38,580 nt of DNA from Candidatus Woesearchaeota archaeon (lineage in GTDB: Archaea; Nanobdellota; Nanobdellia; Woesearchaeales; WJIZ01). This document shows, piece after piece, positions 17,448 through 26,572 of the stretch (within the stretch, counting starts at the first letter, position 1; each line of letters starts with the position of its first letter). The notes under the pieces are model-generated. The model had not been told where the DNA came from and did not search any database. It was given only the letters and a program-made list of their open reading frames with translations. Location of the stretch: positions 70,600 to 109,179 of the forward strand of contig JAGVYS010000002.1 of the NCBI GenBank assembly GCA_018303125.1, in the 5' to 3' direction. Position numbers and translations under genes: made by a program.

Positions 17448-18728
17448 TTAAAGCGATTTATAGATAAATCCGTTCCTTATCGCATCCTCCTTATTGAAAA
17501 AAGATTTTATGTCAACGAGTATTGGACTTTTTTTTGATTTCCTTTTTAATGATTCAAGGGTAAGCGATTTAAACATGCTGTGAGCGTTATATAGCACTAT
17601 GCAATCAACAGCAGGAATGTCCTTGAATGAAGTATTGCCCAGGGAAAAAACTCTCTTAACATCCTCTACTGATAAAAGTGGTTCGTGAGCTATTATGTTT
17701 ACCTTCCTCTGCCTCAAATAGTCTATCATATCCTTTGCCTTGCTGTTCCTCAGGTCAGGAACATCTTCCTTGAAAGTTAAGCCCATAAAAAGAACACTTG
17801 ATGATGAGAGTATTTTTTTAAGCTTTTTCAGCTCACTGATGATGTATCTTGAGACATGGATGGGCATGAAGTTGTTTATTCCGCGGCCTGCGAGTATTAC
17901 CTCAGACTTATAGCCAAGCTGTTCGGCCTTGCTTGTCAGGTAATATGGGTCAACACCTATGCAGTGCCCTCCGACCATTCCAGGATAATATGGATGAAAA
18001 TTCCATTTTGTGCTTGCTGCTGCTATCACTTCTCTCGTGTTAATCTCCATTCTTTCAAAAATAAGCGACAGCTCATTCATAAGCGCAATATTAAGGTCCC
18101 TCTGTATATTCTCTATAACTTTAGCGGCTTCTGCAACTTTTATTGAGGAAACCTTATACACGCCGGCGCTTGCTACCATTGAGTAAACTTGTGCTATGTC
18201 ATTGAGAGAGTCCTCGTCCATTCCTGATACCACTTTTATTATGGAATTAATAGTGTGCTCCTTGTCTCCGGGATTTATCCTTTCAGGGGAATACCCTATC
18301 TTGAAATCTGTGCCGCATTTTAATCCTGAGTACTTCTCAAGCAAAGGTACGCATATCTCCTCTGTGGCACCAGGGTATACAGTGCTCTCGTACACAACAG
18401 TCGAGCCCCTAGAAAGGTTTTTGCCTATTATTTTTGACGCACTTTTTATGTTTCCGAAATCAGGCTTGTAAGATGAAGTTACTGGAGTAGGTACGGAGAC
18501 TATAATGAAGTTAGATTTGGATATGGACTTGGAGTCTGTTGTGAATTTAATCTCTGCCTTCTTTAACTTCTCCTTTGAAACCTCTCCTGTCCTGTCATGC
18601 CCGCTTGAAAGCTGCGATATCCTTTTCTCATCTATGTCAAAACCAACAGTCTGAAAATGTCTTGAGAGTGCAACAGCAAGAGGCAACCCGACATACCCAA
18701 GCCCTACAACGCATATTTTAAAGCTCAT
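17448..18728 (-). CDS. UDP-HexNAc dehydrogenase (WbpO/TviB-like nucleotide sugar dehydrogenase)
   Basis: The N-terminus SFKICVVGLGYVGLPLAVAL, the segment QLSSGHDRTGEVS and the catalytic GGHCIGVDPYYLT (Cys256) match the WbpO/TviB group, which oxidises UDP-GalNAc or UDP-GlcNAc at C6 to the uronic acid. This branch differs from the AlgD-like enzyme at 9043, so the locus encodes two distinct uronic-acid activities. ATG 18728 is taken as the start; it overlaps the upstream epimerase by 11 bp, and a TTG at 18743 is also in frame. With the epimerase and amidotransferase next to it, the set recalls the wbpP-wbpO-wbpS genes for GalNAc uronamide. Confidence 0.85.
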   Translation of the reverse strand: MSFKICVVGLGYVGLPLAVALSRHFQTVGFDIDEKRISQLSSGHDRTGEVSKEKLKKAEIKFTTDSKSISKSNFIIVSVPTPVTSSYKPDFGNIKSASKIIGKNLSRGSTVVYESTVYPGATEEICVPLLEKYSGLKCGTDFKIGYSPERINPGDKEHTINSIIKVVSGMDEDSLNDIAQVYSMVASAGVYKVSSIKVAEAAKVIENIQRDLNIALMNELSLIFERMEINTREVIAAASTKWNFHPYYPGMVGGHCIGVDPYYLTSKAEQLGYKSEVILAGRGINNFMPIHVSRYIISELKKLKKILSSSSVLFMGLTFKEDVPDLRNSKAKDMIDYLRQRKVNIIAHEPLLSVEDVKRVFSLGNTSFKDIPAVDCIVLYNAHSMFKSLTLESLKRKSKKSPILVDIKSFFNKEDAIRNGFIYKSL

Positions 18729-19659
18729 TTTTGTTCCATTCAACTGTATTTGATATGCCCTCTTTCAATGAAACCCATTTATCATGCCCGAGTATTGATT
18801 TTGCCTTCGATATGTCTGCTGGGTTTTCCTTAATCTCTCCTTTTATTTCTTCCATATGTTTAACTATGGCTTTCTTGCCTGTGGCAGACTCAAGCAGGCT
18901 TATAAGCCTGTTTATTGTAACTTCTTCTATGGTTGACACGTTTATTGTCTCTCCAACCGCATTATTTGCTTCAGATGCCTTTACAGTGCACTCAACAGCA
19001 TCTCCAACAAAAGTAAAGTTCCTCTTCTGCTCTCCAGAGCCATATACTTCTATTGGCATAGAGTTCATAATCCTGTAAATAAATTTAGGTATGACAGCAG
19101 CATGCTCTATAGTGCCCAACTGCCTTGGACCATAAATGCTGAAATATCTCAGGTTTACAGTTTCAATGCCGTAGAGCTCATTGTAGACATTGGCATAATG
19201 CTCGCTTGCTAGCTTTCCCACACCATATGGGTGGGTGGGGCTCAAGATGGAATCTTCCATCCTTGGCATGGCTTTGGATGAGCCATACACAGAGGAGCTT
19301 GAGATGTTAACAACCTTGCTTACATTATTCTTCCTTGATGCTTCCAGTACGTTAAGTGTCCCGGTTATGTTAACTTCATTTGCCAAAAGTGGCTCATTTA
19401 TCGACTTTACTGCCCTGTTCATGGCAGCAAGGTGGAAAACTATGTCCACATCTTTAAAATATCCAAAAATCTTCTTATATGAAGTTATATCTGCCTCAAT
19501 TACCTCAATATCTTTTGATTTAAGAACAGGGACATTATTCCTTGTGATACTTAAGTTATCAATGACAGATACATTATTCCTTAATTCAGTAAGCCTTTCT
19601 GCCAGATGGCTCCCTATAAAACCTGCTCCTCCTGTCACCAATGCTCTTTTTTCTTTCAT
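18718..19659 (-). CDS. NAD-dependent sugar-nucleotide C4-epimerase (extended SDR)
   Basis: It has the nucleotide-binding ALVTGGAGFIGSHLAERL, the active-site strand VVNISSSSVYG and the catalytic pair in HPYGVGKLASEHYA (YxxxK), then LRYFSIYGPRQ. This is the GalE/WbpP-type extended SDR pattern, and 313 residues is the normal length. It overlaps the amidotransferase stop by four bases (ATGA) and the dehydrogenase start by 11 bp, indicating tight coupling. UDP-GlcNAc/UDP-GalNAc 4-epimerisation feeding the dehydrogenase is the most economical role; other SDR outcomes cannot be excluded. Confidence 0.82.
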   Translation of the reverse strand: MKEKRALVTGGAGFIGSHLAERLTELRNNVSVIDNLSITRNNVPVLKSKDIEVIEADITSYKKIFGYFKDVDIVFHLAAMNRAVKSINEPLLANEVNITGTLNVLEASRKNNVSKVVNISSSSVYGSSKAMPRMEDSILSPTHPYGVGKLASEHYANVYNELYGIETVNLRYFSIYGPRQLGTIEHAAVIPKFIYRIMNSMPIEVYGSGEQKRNFTFVGDAVECTVKASEANNAVGETINVSTIEEVTINRLISLLESATGKKAIVKHMEEIKGEIKENPADISKAKSILGHDKWVSLKEGISNTVEWNKNEL

Positions 19660-21545
19660 ATTAAAGTATTAATCTTCTCCTGCCTTATGTAAATTTTGTG
19701 CCAGAGCTCAAATGTCAACACGCTCCAAAGCTGCCTGCCATAGAAAAGAGGAGAGTTATTGTATCTTTCCATTATCTTCTCAATGCCTTTCTGCTTGAAG
19801 TATCCTGAGCCGTTTCCTAGTCCGTGAAAAAAACTTTTTAAATCCCGTGTCATCCATTCATCCATTGGTACATAGAACCTCTGTTTTTTCCTTTTTATTG
19901 TATCATGTGGCAAATATTTTTTCATCGCTCTCCTGAGTATGTATTTTTCCCTGAAATTGTGGAGTCTTAGAGAGGGCTGCATTTTGAATGACAATTCAAC
20001 TATCCTGTAATCAAGGAAGGGCACTCTTGCCTCCAATGAATGTGCCATGCACATCTTGTCATTTTTCATCAGGAATTGGTCTGGAAGCAATGTCTTGACA
20101 TCTGCCTCCTGTAGCTGGTTCAAATGGGGAGCAGTATTGCTGAAATATTGCCTAAATTCCAGAGCTAAATCGTATGAGGAGTTTTCTTGGATTATGTCTT
20201 CTGCTTCCAGCTTGTTGAATATTGAAACAAATTCAAGATATGATTTTGGCCTGTCATCAAGGCTTTTTATCACGGATAATGCCCTTTTTTTGCCCTCCTC
20301 CCCTATTGCTTTGCTATACTTAAAAAACCCGTTAAGCAGCGTGTAAGGCATGAATTTGAAAGATGAAAGCATTGTTCTGTGGAAAGGTAGCCATTTAATC
20401 CTATCCATGTGAGTCAGGAACTTGTACTGCTCGTAACCTGCAAATATCTCATCAGAGCCATCACCTGTAAGTATCACAGTGGAGGTATCTTTTGCTTTCT
20501 CTGATAATATTTTGATTGGTATAAATGCCGGGTCTGATATAGGCTCATCAGAATGCCAAACCACATCAGGCAAAGAGTTTATTATGCCTGCATCAAGCTG
20601 GAATGATTTATGGTTGGTGGAGAAATGTTCTGCAGTCTTCTCGGCAAAGTTTATCTCGTCTTCGCTATGGCCAAATCCAACAGAATATGTCTGAATTTTT
20701 GAAGAATCAGAATTCAATTTCCTTATATTGTGGACTAAGGCAAGTATTGAGCCAGAGTCTATCCCTCCGCTCAGAAATATTCCCACTGGCCTTTCTGATA
20801 CAAGCCGTTTCTCAACAGAATCTTTCAAAAGGCTTTCAAGCTGTTTTTCATAGTATATGGTGCTTTTTTTCTCAATCACGGTACTGATATCCCAGTATCT
20901 TGTTGATTTCATCTCGCTATTTTTCAGGTCAAATTGCATTGTATGGCCTGGCAAGAGGCGAAATATGCTCTCAAAGATTGTTTCGCGCCCACTTGCATAT
21001 CCAAGCGAAACATATCTGCGAAATGCATTTTTGTTGACTTTCCTTTCTATTTCCCTGTTTTCCATGATTGCCTTTATCTCAGATGCAAACATGAAAATCC
21101 CGTCCTTCAGATAGTAATATAGTGGCTTTATGCCAAGCCTGTCCCTTGCAAGAAAAAGCCTCTTTTTGCCTGAATCATAAATAGCAAAAGAGAAGAAACC
21201 GTTAAACAGCTTTACGCAGTTATCCCCATATTCCTCATATGAATGGAGTATCACCTCAGTGTCGGTATCGCTTTCAAACCTATGCTTTTTTGATTGAAGG
21301 TCCTGCCTTATCTCTTTATAATTGAATATTTCGCCACCAAAAATTATGCACATATCCCTATTCTCGTTGAATATAGGCTGCTTTCCTCTCTCAGAAAGGT
21401 CAATGATGCTGAGTCTTTTGTGACCCAAGGAAACATATTTATCAGCAAATGTGCCCTGTTGGTCCGGGCCCCTATGATGCATGCTTGACATTGCTTTTTT
21501 CAGCAAAGATAGGTCATCCCAGTTAAATCCTATGATGCCGCACAT
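19656..21545 (-). CDS. asnB: Asparagine-synthetase-like glutamine amidotransferase (AsnB/WbpS type)
   Basis: The N-terminal Ntn glutaminase domain starts MCGIIGFNW with Cys2 as nucleophile, and HRGPDQQG, GHKRLSIIDLS (Arg44) and the DTDTEVILHSY acidic site are present. The C-terminal synthetase domain carries the pyrophosphate loop SGGIDSG near residue 258 and LTGDGSDEIFAGYEQ. At 629 residues it belongs to the long AsnB group common in exopolysaccharide loci. The oxyanion-hole motif, normally NGE, reads GGE (Gly70-Gly71-Glu72). As first gene of the operon with an epimerase and a UDP-HexNAc dehydrogenase, it may amidate a uronic acid as WbpS does, rather than make asparagine. An A/T box at 21563-21575 precedes it. 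Confidence 0.85.
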   Translation of the reverse strand: MCGIIGFNWDDLSLLKKAMSSMHHRGPDQQGTFADKYVSLGHKRLSIIDLSERGKQPIFNENRDMCIIFGGEIFNYKEIRQDLQSKKHRFESDTDTEVILHSYEEYGDNCVKLFNGFFSFAIYDSGKKRLFLARDRLGIKPLYYYLKDGIFMFASEIKAIMENREIERKVNKNAFRRYVSLGYASGRETIFESIFRLLPGHTMQFDLKNSEMKSTRYWDISTVIEKKSTIYYEKQLESLLKDSVEKRLVSERPVGIFLSGGIDSGSILALVHNIRKLNSDSSKIQTYSVGFGHSEDEINFAEKTAEHFSTNHKSFQLDAGIINSLPDVVWHSDEPISDPAFIPIKILSEKAKDTSTVILTGDGSDEIFAGYEQYKFLTHMDRIKWLPFHRTMLSSFKFMPYTLLNGFFKYSKAIGEEGKKRALSVIKSLDDRPKSYLEFVSIFNKLEAEDIIQENSSYDLALEFRQYFSNTAPHLNQLQEADVKTLLPDQFLMKNDKMCMAHSLEARVPFLDYRIVELSFKMQPSLRLHNFREKYILRRAMKKYLPHDTIKRKKQRFYVPMDEWMTRDLKSFFHGLGNGSGYFKQKGIEKIMERYNNSPLFYGRQLWSVLTFELWHKIYIRQEKINTLI

Positions 21546-21562
21546 CTTGTTCCATAACGTAA

Positions 21563-21575
21563 ATTAATTTAAAAA
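21563..21575 (-). promoter_or_regulatory. TATA-like box for the amidotransferase operon
   Basis: Read on the minus strand the stretch is TTTTTAAATTAAT, lying 18 to 30 nt upstream of the ATG at 21545. It is separate from the plus-strand box at 21589, so the two divergent units here have their own boxes. Confidence 0.4.
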
Positions 21576-21588
21576 GTTACCGACAAGA

Positions 21589-21598
21589 TTTATATATC
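21589..21598 (+). promoter_or_regulatory. TATA-like box upstream of the epimerase gene
   Basis: TTTATATATC is a good archaeal TATA match. It lies about 55 to 65 nt before the epimerase ATG, leaving room for a leader of about 30 nt that would begin near an ATG at 21617. Confidence 0.5.
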
Positions 21599-21616
21599 AT
21601 GCTTCAACCTGAATCT

Positions 21617-21649
21617 ATGAAAACTGGTATAATTAAACCTGGTGGGTAA
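21617..21649 (+). CDS. Possible 10-codon leader peptide
   Basis: ATG at 21617 opens a ten-residue frame, MKTGIIKPGG, ending in TAA at 21647-21649, four bases before the epimerase ATG. The ATG falls about 24 nt downstream of the centre of the TATA box at 21589, exactly where a leaderless start would lie. Its last codons overlap the GGTGG ribosome binding site of the epimerase gene. It could couple translation or be chance. No other support is visible. Confidence 0.25.
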   Translation: MKTGIIKPGG

Positions 21650-21653
21650 AGAA

Positions 21654-22775
21654 ATGAGTTTAAGAGTGCTTATAACAGGTGGTGCAGGATTTATAGGTTC
21701 ATTTCTTGTAGACAGGCTGATTTCTGAAGGCCATTATGTAAGGATTCTTGACAGCCTTGAGCCACAGGTACATCCTGGAAGAAAAAGCCCTTTATACCTC
21801 AACAGCAAGGCAGAATTGCAAAAAGGAAGTACAATGGACAGCAATGATGTCAAGAAAGCAATTGAGGATATTGATGTCGTTTTCCATCTTGCGGCTCTTG
21901 TAGGTGTTGGCCAGAGCATGTATGAGATAAAAAGATACGTTGACGCCAATACAGCAGGAACTGCCAACATGCTTGATGTGCTGGCTAATTCAGAGCATCA
22001 AATAAAGAAGGTTATTGTTGCGAGCTCTATGAGTACATACGGGGAAGGTGTTTATACAGACAAATCAGGCAACAGGCTAAGGCCCCCTGTAAGGAGCACT
22101 AAGCAGATGTCAAGAAAGGACTGGGAAGTAAAGCATCCTGAAACAGGAGAAATGCTTAATCCTGTAGGGGTAAAAGAAGCTGATGCCCAGATATGCAACT
22201 CCATCTACGCTATAACCAAGAAAGACCAGGAAGACATGGTTATGAATGTCTGCGATGCCTATGGCATAGCATCAACAGCACTAAGATACTTCAATGTTTT
22301 CGGCCCAAGGCAAAGCCTAAGTAATCCATATACTGGGGTGGCAGCAATATTCATGAGCAGGATAAAGAACAATAACTCTCCAGTTATATTCGAAGACGGG
22401 CTTCAGAGCAGGGACTTTATTTCAGTGCATGATATAGTTGAAGCTAATATACTGTCTATGAAGATGAAGGCTGCCAACAATGAGGTATTCAACGTGGGAA
22501 GCGGCAAAAAAGTGACTATCCTGCAGGTAGCTGAAACATTAGCTAGCCTGTATGGCAAAAAGATAAAGCCTGACATAGTGGGTAAATTCAGGAAAGGCGA
22601 TGTAAGGCACTGTTTTTCTGATATATCAAAGATAAAGTCAAAGCTTGATTTTTCTCCTAAAGTTAGCTTTAATGACGGGATGAAAGACCTAATAAGATGG
22701 GCAGGAGAGACTGATTCTGTAGATAAGGTAGACATTGCGACAAAGGAGCTTGAGGAAAGAGGCCTCCTTGGGTAA
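21654..22775 (+). CDS. dTDP-L-rhamnose 4-epimerase-like extended SDR
   Basis: It starts SLRVLITGGAGFIGSFLVDR and continues HLAALVGVGQSMYEIKRYVD and VASSMSTYGEGVY, segments I associate with WbiB-type dTDP-L-rhamnose 4-epimerases. The family's insertion between the SSM strand and the catalytic Tyr is present (DWEVKHPETGEML). The catalytic pair is in SIYAITKKDQED (YxxxK), then RYFNVFGPRQSLSNPYTGVA. The product would be dTDP-6-deoxy-L-talose. ATG 21654 is preceded by GGTGG with 8 to 9 nt spacing, which decides against GTG 21642. The GT2 gene 8 nt downstream is in the same unit. No rhamnose synthesis genes are in the window. Confidence 0.78.
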   Translation: MSLRVLITGGAGFIGSFLVDRLISEGHYVRILDSLEPQVHPGRKSPLYLNSKAELQKGSTMDSNDVKKAIEDIDVVFHLAALVGVGQSMYEIKRYVDANTAGTANMLDVLANSEHQIKKVIVASSMSTYGEGVYTDKSGNRLRPPVRSTKQMSRKDWEVKHPETGEMLNPVGVKEADAQICNSIYAITKKDQEDMVMNVCDAYGIASTALRYFNVFGPRQSLSNPYTGVAAIFMSRIKNNNSPVIFEDGLQSRDFISVHDIVEANILSMKMKAANNEVFNVGSGKKVTILQVAETLASLYGKKIKPDIVGKFRKGDVRHCFSDISKIKSKLDFSPKVSFNDGMKDLIRWAGETDSVDKVDIATKELEERGLLG

Positions 22776-22783
22776 GGTGTTTT

Positions 22784-23503
22784 ATGCGCATAAGCATAGT
22801 CATTCCGGCATACGAGGCTGCTGAGACAATAGGGAGTGTCCTTGACAGGATACCGAAGAATTTCTATGAAAAAACCTACAAGATAATTGTAGTTAACGAT
22901 GGGAGCACAGACAACATTGAGAGTGTTGTAAAAAAGCTGAAGAAAAAATACGGCAAGATAATTCTCATTAACCACATTAAAAATATGGGCTACGGTGCTG
23001 CACAGAAAACAGGTTTTAATGAAGTCCTGAGAGAGGATGCTGATATCGGGGTTCTTCTTCACTCGGATGGCCAGTATGCCCCTGAATTGCTGCCAAAGAT
23101 GGTTTCACCAATAGAGAGAAATGAAGCTGATGTTGTTCTTGGCTCAAGAATACTCGGAAAATCTGCCTTGAAAGGAGGGATGCCACTGTACAAGTATCTT
23201 GGTAATAGGTTCCTTACATTTATTGAGAATATGGCGTATGGCATGAAAATATCAGAATTCCATTCAGGTTATATGGTATATTCAAAAAAAGCGCTCTTGG
23301 CTATACCTTTCAATAAGCTAAGCAACACTTACCATTTTGACGGCGAGATGACAATGATGGCAGGTAAAAAGAAACTAAGGATAATGGAAATACCTATACC
23401 GACAAGGTATGCAGAGGAAAAATCGCATTTAGACCCTATAAAATACGGGTTTGATGTGCTGAAGATAGTATGGAAGAACATGAAAGGAGGCTATAATTTC
23501 TAG
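22784..23503 (+). CDS. Soluble GT2 glycosyltransferase
   Basis: A GT2 domain without C-terminal membrane segments: ISIVIPAYEAAETIG, IIVVNDGSTDNIES, LLHSDGQYAPELLP and a GSRILGKSALKGG element. The LHSDGQ site is typical of polyprenyl-phosphate glucosyl or mannosyl transferases, in which a transferase alone of about 240 residues is common. An AAGGTG site lies just upstream of ATG 22784. It follows the epimerase gene by 8 nt and converges on the GT-C gene with a 4 bp overlap. It may load the epimerised sugar on a lipid carrier, but the donor is not readable. Confidence 0.82.
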   Translation: MRISIVIPAYEAAETIGSVLDRIPKNFYEKTYKIIVVNDGSTDNIESVVKKLKKKYGKIILINHIKNMGYGAAQKTGFNEVLREDADIGVLLHSDGQYAPELLPKMVSPIERNEADVVLGSRILGKSALKGGMPLYKYLGNRFLTFIENMAYGMKISEFHSGYMVYSKKALLAIPFNKLSNTYHFDGEMTMMAGKKKLRIMEIPIPTRYAEEKSHLDPIKYGFDVLKIVWKNMKGGYNF

Positions 23504-25032
23504 GAAACCCTATATATCTCTGTTCCTGTCGCTTTGTTTGCATATAATAGCTTGAAATCTTCAGATGGGTTTAAAATAGGCATCAGCATTTCAGGAAACC
23601 TTGACTCCATTGCAGGAATGAACAAAGTGTTGGCAAAAACGAATTTTACATTATGCTCACGCAAGTTTGAAGCATTAAACAGGCCATAAAATCTAGGTTC
23701 GAAATCTGTAAGGTAAACTTCCCTGTTTAAATAAAAAGCACTGCATACGCCGGGAGCGAAAAAAATGTCATTCTGCCCAGAATTATCCCTAGCCCAGGAA
23801 AAATCCTCAATATATGGATTCCAAAGTGAAGCCGCATGGTAGGTCTTGAATGCTTCTGCTGAGACAAATCCGGTCGCAATGACAATTAAAACTGCAGCTA
23901 TTAATTTATTTTTTGGCAGTGCTGGAACTCCTGTTGCCCATAATATTGCTACTGCAGGGAGTGCAGGAAGGAATAGTCTTGCATAGAAGCCGCTGAAAAG
24001 TGAGAAAACAAATACAACAGCAATAAAGGAGGCTATCCAGCAGAGAAGAAATGCCTTGTGGTCGTTTTTGCGCACAAGCCCGATGAAAAAAGGAACCAGA
24101 AAAACTATAGTTGACACAAACCATATTGATAAAACTAAAGGAAATAAGGGGACATTAACCAAAGAAAATAGCTTGAAATTTCCTTCTGGTACTCCAAAAA
24201 AACCTAGGTAAAAAGATACCAGATTAATCATTATTTTATGCAATGACAGAAGCTGGGGAGTTGCTGAGATATCTTCTGCTACAGAGCTGTAATATCCATC
24301 AGGAAAAATAAAGCGCAGCATCGGCCAAAAAGGATTGCCGAGAATAACAAAGTTCCTTATGAACCAAGGCATGGCAACTGAAAATGAGATTAAAAAAAAC
24401 AAGAAAGATTTACGGAAAAATCCTGCAATACTTACCCTTTTCTGCCATAGAATAAACAATATAACAGGGACAATAAAAGGGCCGCTGTATTTTGTAAGCA
24501 TGCCCAAGCCAGTTGTGACTGAGGCTAATATGAGCCTTCCTTTCAGTAAAAAGTATATTGCCAAAACAGTAAAGAAGGTGATTGTTGATTCCTGGTGTGA
24601 TATGGAGCTAAAGTAAATGTCAAGAGGGAAGAAAGACAAAAAGAAAGATGAATAAAGCGCAATTTTCTTGTCGAATAGCATTTTAGCTATCAGGTAGGAA
24701 AAAACAAGCGTGAGCGAGCCGAAAATTGGTGAAACGAACTTTATTGCAATATCTCCTGCTTGATATCCAAAAATAGAAAAAAAGTAATACATTGCTCCCA
24801 CAATTATATGAAAGAGGGGAGGCCTTGCGAATACGTCTCTGCCTAGCTGCTCAAAAATAGGTATATCCAAATTTTGGCCGATATACCTGCCTATATTAAG
24901 ATGCCAGCATGAATCCCCGGAAGGAGCAGAGAATGCTGCCAAGGCGAACCTGATAAATATTCCAATAGCTATTACTATAACAGCCGTCTTGGTGAGCCTA
25001 TCCAGATTCCTAAATCTTGCCAGCCATTTCAT
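23500..25032 (-). CDS. GT-C membrane glycosyltransferase (GT39-like)
   Basis: The first membrane segment is followed by FSAPSGDSCWHLNIGRYIG, then a conserved-looking FARPPLFHIIVGAMYY. Nine or ten more hydrophobic segments follow, with an external C-terminal part from about residue 410. This is the arrangement of polyprenyl-phosphate-sugar-dependent GT-C enzymes. The start ATG 25032 lies inside the preceding GT-C gene (23 bp overlap), so the two are probably translated together. Acceptor and donor unknown. Confidence 0.8.
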   Translation of the reverse strand: MKWLARFRNLDRLTKTAVIVIAIGIFIRFALAAFSAPSGDSCWHLNIGRYIGQNLDIPIFEQLGRDVFARPPLFHIIVGAMYYFFSIFGYQAGDIAIKFVSPIFGSLTLVFSYLIAKMLFDKKIALYSSFFLSFFPLDIYFSSISHQESTITFFTVLAIYFLLKGRLILASVTTGLGMLTKYSGPFIVPVILFILWQKRVSIAGFFRKSFLFFLISFSVAMPWFIRNFVILGNPFWPMLRFIFPDGYYSSVAEDISATPQLLSLHKIMINLVSFYLGFFGVPEGNFKLFSLVNVPLFPLVLSIWFVSTIVFLVPFFIGLVRKNDHKAFLLCWIASFIAVVFVFSLFSGFYARLFLPALPAVAILWATGVPALPKNKLIAAVLIVIATGFVSAEAFKTYHAASLWNPYIEDFSWARDNSGQNDIFFAPGVCSAFYLNREVYLTDFEPRFYGLFNASNLREHNVKFVFANTLFIPAMESRFPEMLMPILNPSEDFKLLYANKATGTEIYRVS

Positions 25033-26572
25033 CGTACATTAGCAACATTGTTTTCTTCGTTTCCATGGAATATCTCCTGTAAACAGGATTTGGGGAATCC
25101 ATCCATGCTGTATCCTGATAATCACGTATTACCATAGTCTTATACTTTGATGCTCTGGAAAGGAGCATCTCCTTGTTCTCATCGTAATTGATAAGGAATA
25201 CTGATGCATTTTCCTGGATATCCTCAAGTGTCAAGAATTTTATGCCAATCCCTCTTTTTACTGCATGATAATTTAGCTGGTTATGGTCTAGATCCGTATA
25301 GATTGTCATGCCTTTGTACGCGAGGCCATTCTCTATTATGGCAGGAAATATTGCATCATGTATCGAACTATAGTCATGGGATATCTCAAATATAAGCGGT
25401 ATTAAACCTGAGTTTGGCTTGAGGCTTCTATCCACGAATCCGGAGTAATGCTCTTCACTATAGCTAATCCTATCTTCAAGATTTAGTAGCTTTAAAGGAT
25501 ACAATGGCAGAATAGATAGCAGGTTGCTGAAAACAAGAAGGCAAAGAATGGATGCAGAGATTAATGCATTCCTCTTGTAAGCTGAATGGAGTATGCCTGC
25601 TATAAGTATAGCGGCAAAAGGAAGTGTAAGGCTTACTATCTTCCTTGGCTCAGGCAATGGATTCCAGCCTATGAGCGGCATTAAGACAAGAGTAGAGGCG
25701 ATTATGCAGTAAATTATAGCATATTCTCTTCTCAATAGTATCTCCCTTGTTCCTTTACTTAGAAATAATATTAGGAATATGGCAGGAAAAACAATAAGCA
25801 AAAAGTAATATGTGCCGAATGAGAAGCCAAAGACAAAGGAAAAAAATGAAGTGGCATGAGTGCCTGTTGAAAGGCTGCCTGATGAAAGCCAGTAATAAAT
25901 CCAGGGTGCAAAAACAAGCAAGGACAAGAATGAGTTTGTTATCAGTCTTGTAAATAATTTCCTTTCGAATCTGAAAATAAAAAAATGGAACATTATGCCA
26001 GCTGCCGCATATGCCCAAAGCTGTATGTGTGTGTAAAATAGTGCGATATTCACCAGTACAAAAACAACATCATTTTTTATGCCACCCTTGTCTAGGATTC
26101 TTAGGTAAGAATAAGCAAGCAATAGTGTCAGGAACATAATCATTGTGAAATATCTTGCCTGCCTTGCATGAATGTAGAAAACATATGATGTAGCGAGCAC
26201 TAAAACAGAGGTATTCGCCAATACCTTGCTTTTTGTCAGGTAAGCAGAGAAAAAGTAAAGCATTACCAGAGTAGCTATGCCAAACAGTGCAAAAGGAAGT
26301 CTGCTAACGAAGTCAGTTATGCCAAATATAAGATAAAAAGCTGCGAGCAGGTAATATGAGAGCCACGAGTCAAATGTCGGGACAAAGCCATTCTTAAAAA
26401 AATTATAATCCTTTGTAACTAGTGGATAGCCATTATAGAGTATATTCTCTGCAAATATTACAGTCCATGTTTCATCTGTGCCTATGTTCCTGTCACCAAG
26501 GCGGACAAAAAGTAGCATAGATGATATAATAAGAAGAGTTATCAGGAAAATTTTTCCTTTGTACCTCGTCAT
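25010..26572 (-). CDS. GT-C membrane glycosyltransferase (GT39-like)
   Basis: After the first membrane segment the protein reads VRLGDRNIGTDETWTVIFAE, with the acidic pair DE in the first external loop as in GT39/ArnT enzymes. About ten membrane segments follow, and then an external C-terminal region from about residue 375. The start overlaps the stop of the GT2 gene upstream by 4 bp (ATGA). It is the third gene of a four-gene unit in which a GT2 is placed directly before two GT-C genes, so the GT2 product is a likely donor lipid. Confidence 0.82.
   Translation of the reverse strand: MTRYKGKIFLITLLIISSMLLFVRLGDRNIGTDETWTVIFAENILYNGYPLVTKDYNFFKNGFVPTFDSWLSYYLLAAFYLIFGITDFVSRLPFALFGIATLVMLYFFSAYLTKSKVLANTSVLVLATSYVFYIHARQARYFTMIMFLTLLLAYSYLRILDKGGIKNDVVFVLVNIALFYTHIQLWAYAAAGIMFHFFIFRFERKLFTRLITNSFLSLLVFAPWIYYWLSSGSLSTGTHATSFFSFVFGFSFGTYYFLLIVFPAIFLILFLSKGTREILLRREYAIIYCIIASTLVLMPLIGWNPLPEPRKIVSLTLPFAAILIAGILHSAYKRNALISASILCLLVFSNLLSILPLYPLKLLNLEDRISYSEEHYSGFVDRSLKPNSGLIPLIFEISHDYSSIHDAIFPAIIENGLAYKGMTIYTDLDHNQLNYHAVKRGIGIKFLTLEDIQENASVFLINYDENKEMLLSRASKYKTMVIRDYQDTAWMDSPNPVYRRYSMETKKTMLLMYDEMAGKI

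Noticed and set aside
22403-23062. 219-codon open frame on the minus strand
   Set aside because: It lies antisense across the well-supported epimerase and GT2 genes and shows no recognisable domain; it mirrors their codon pattern.
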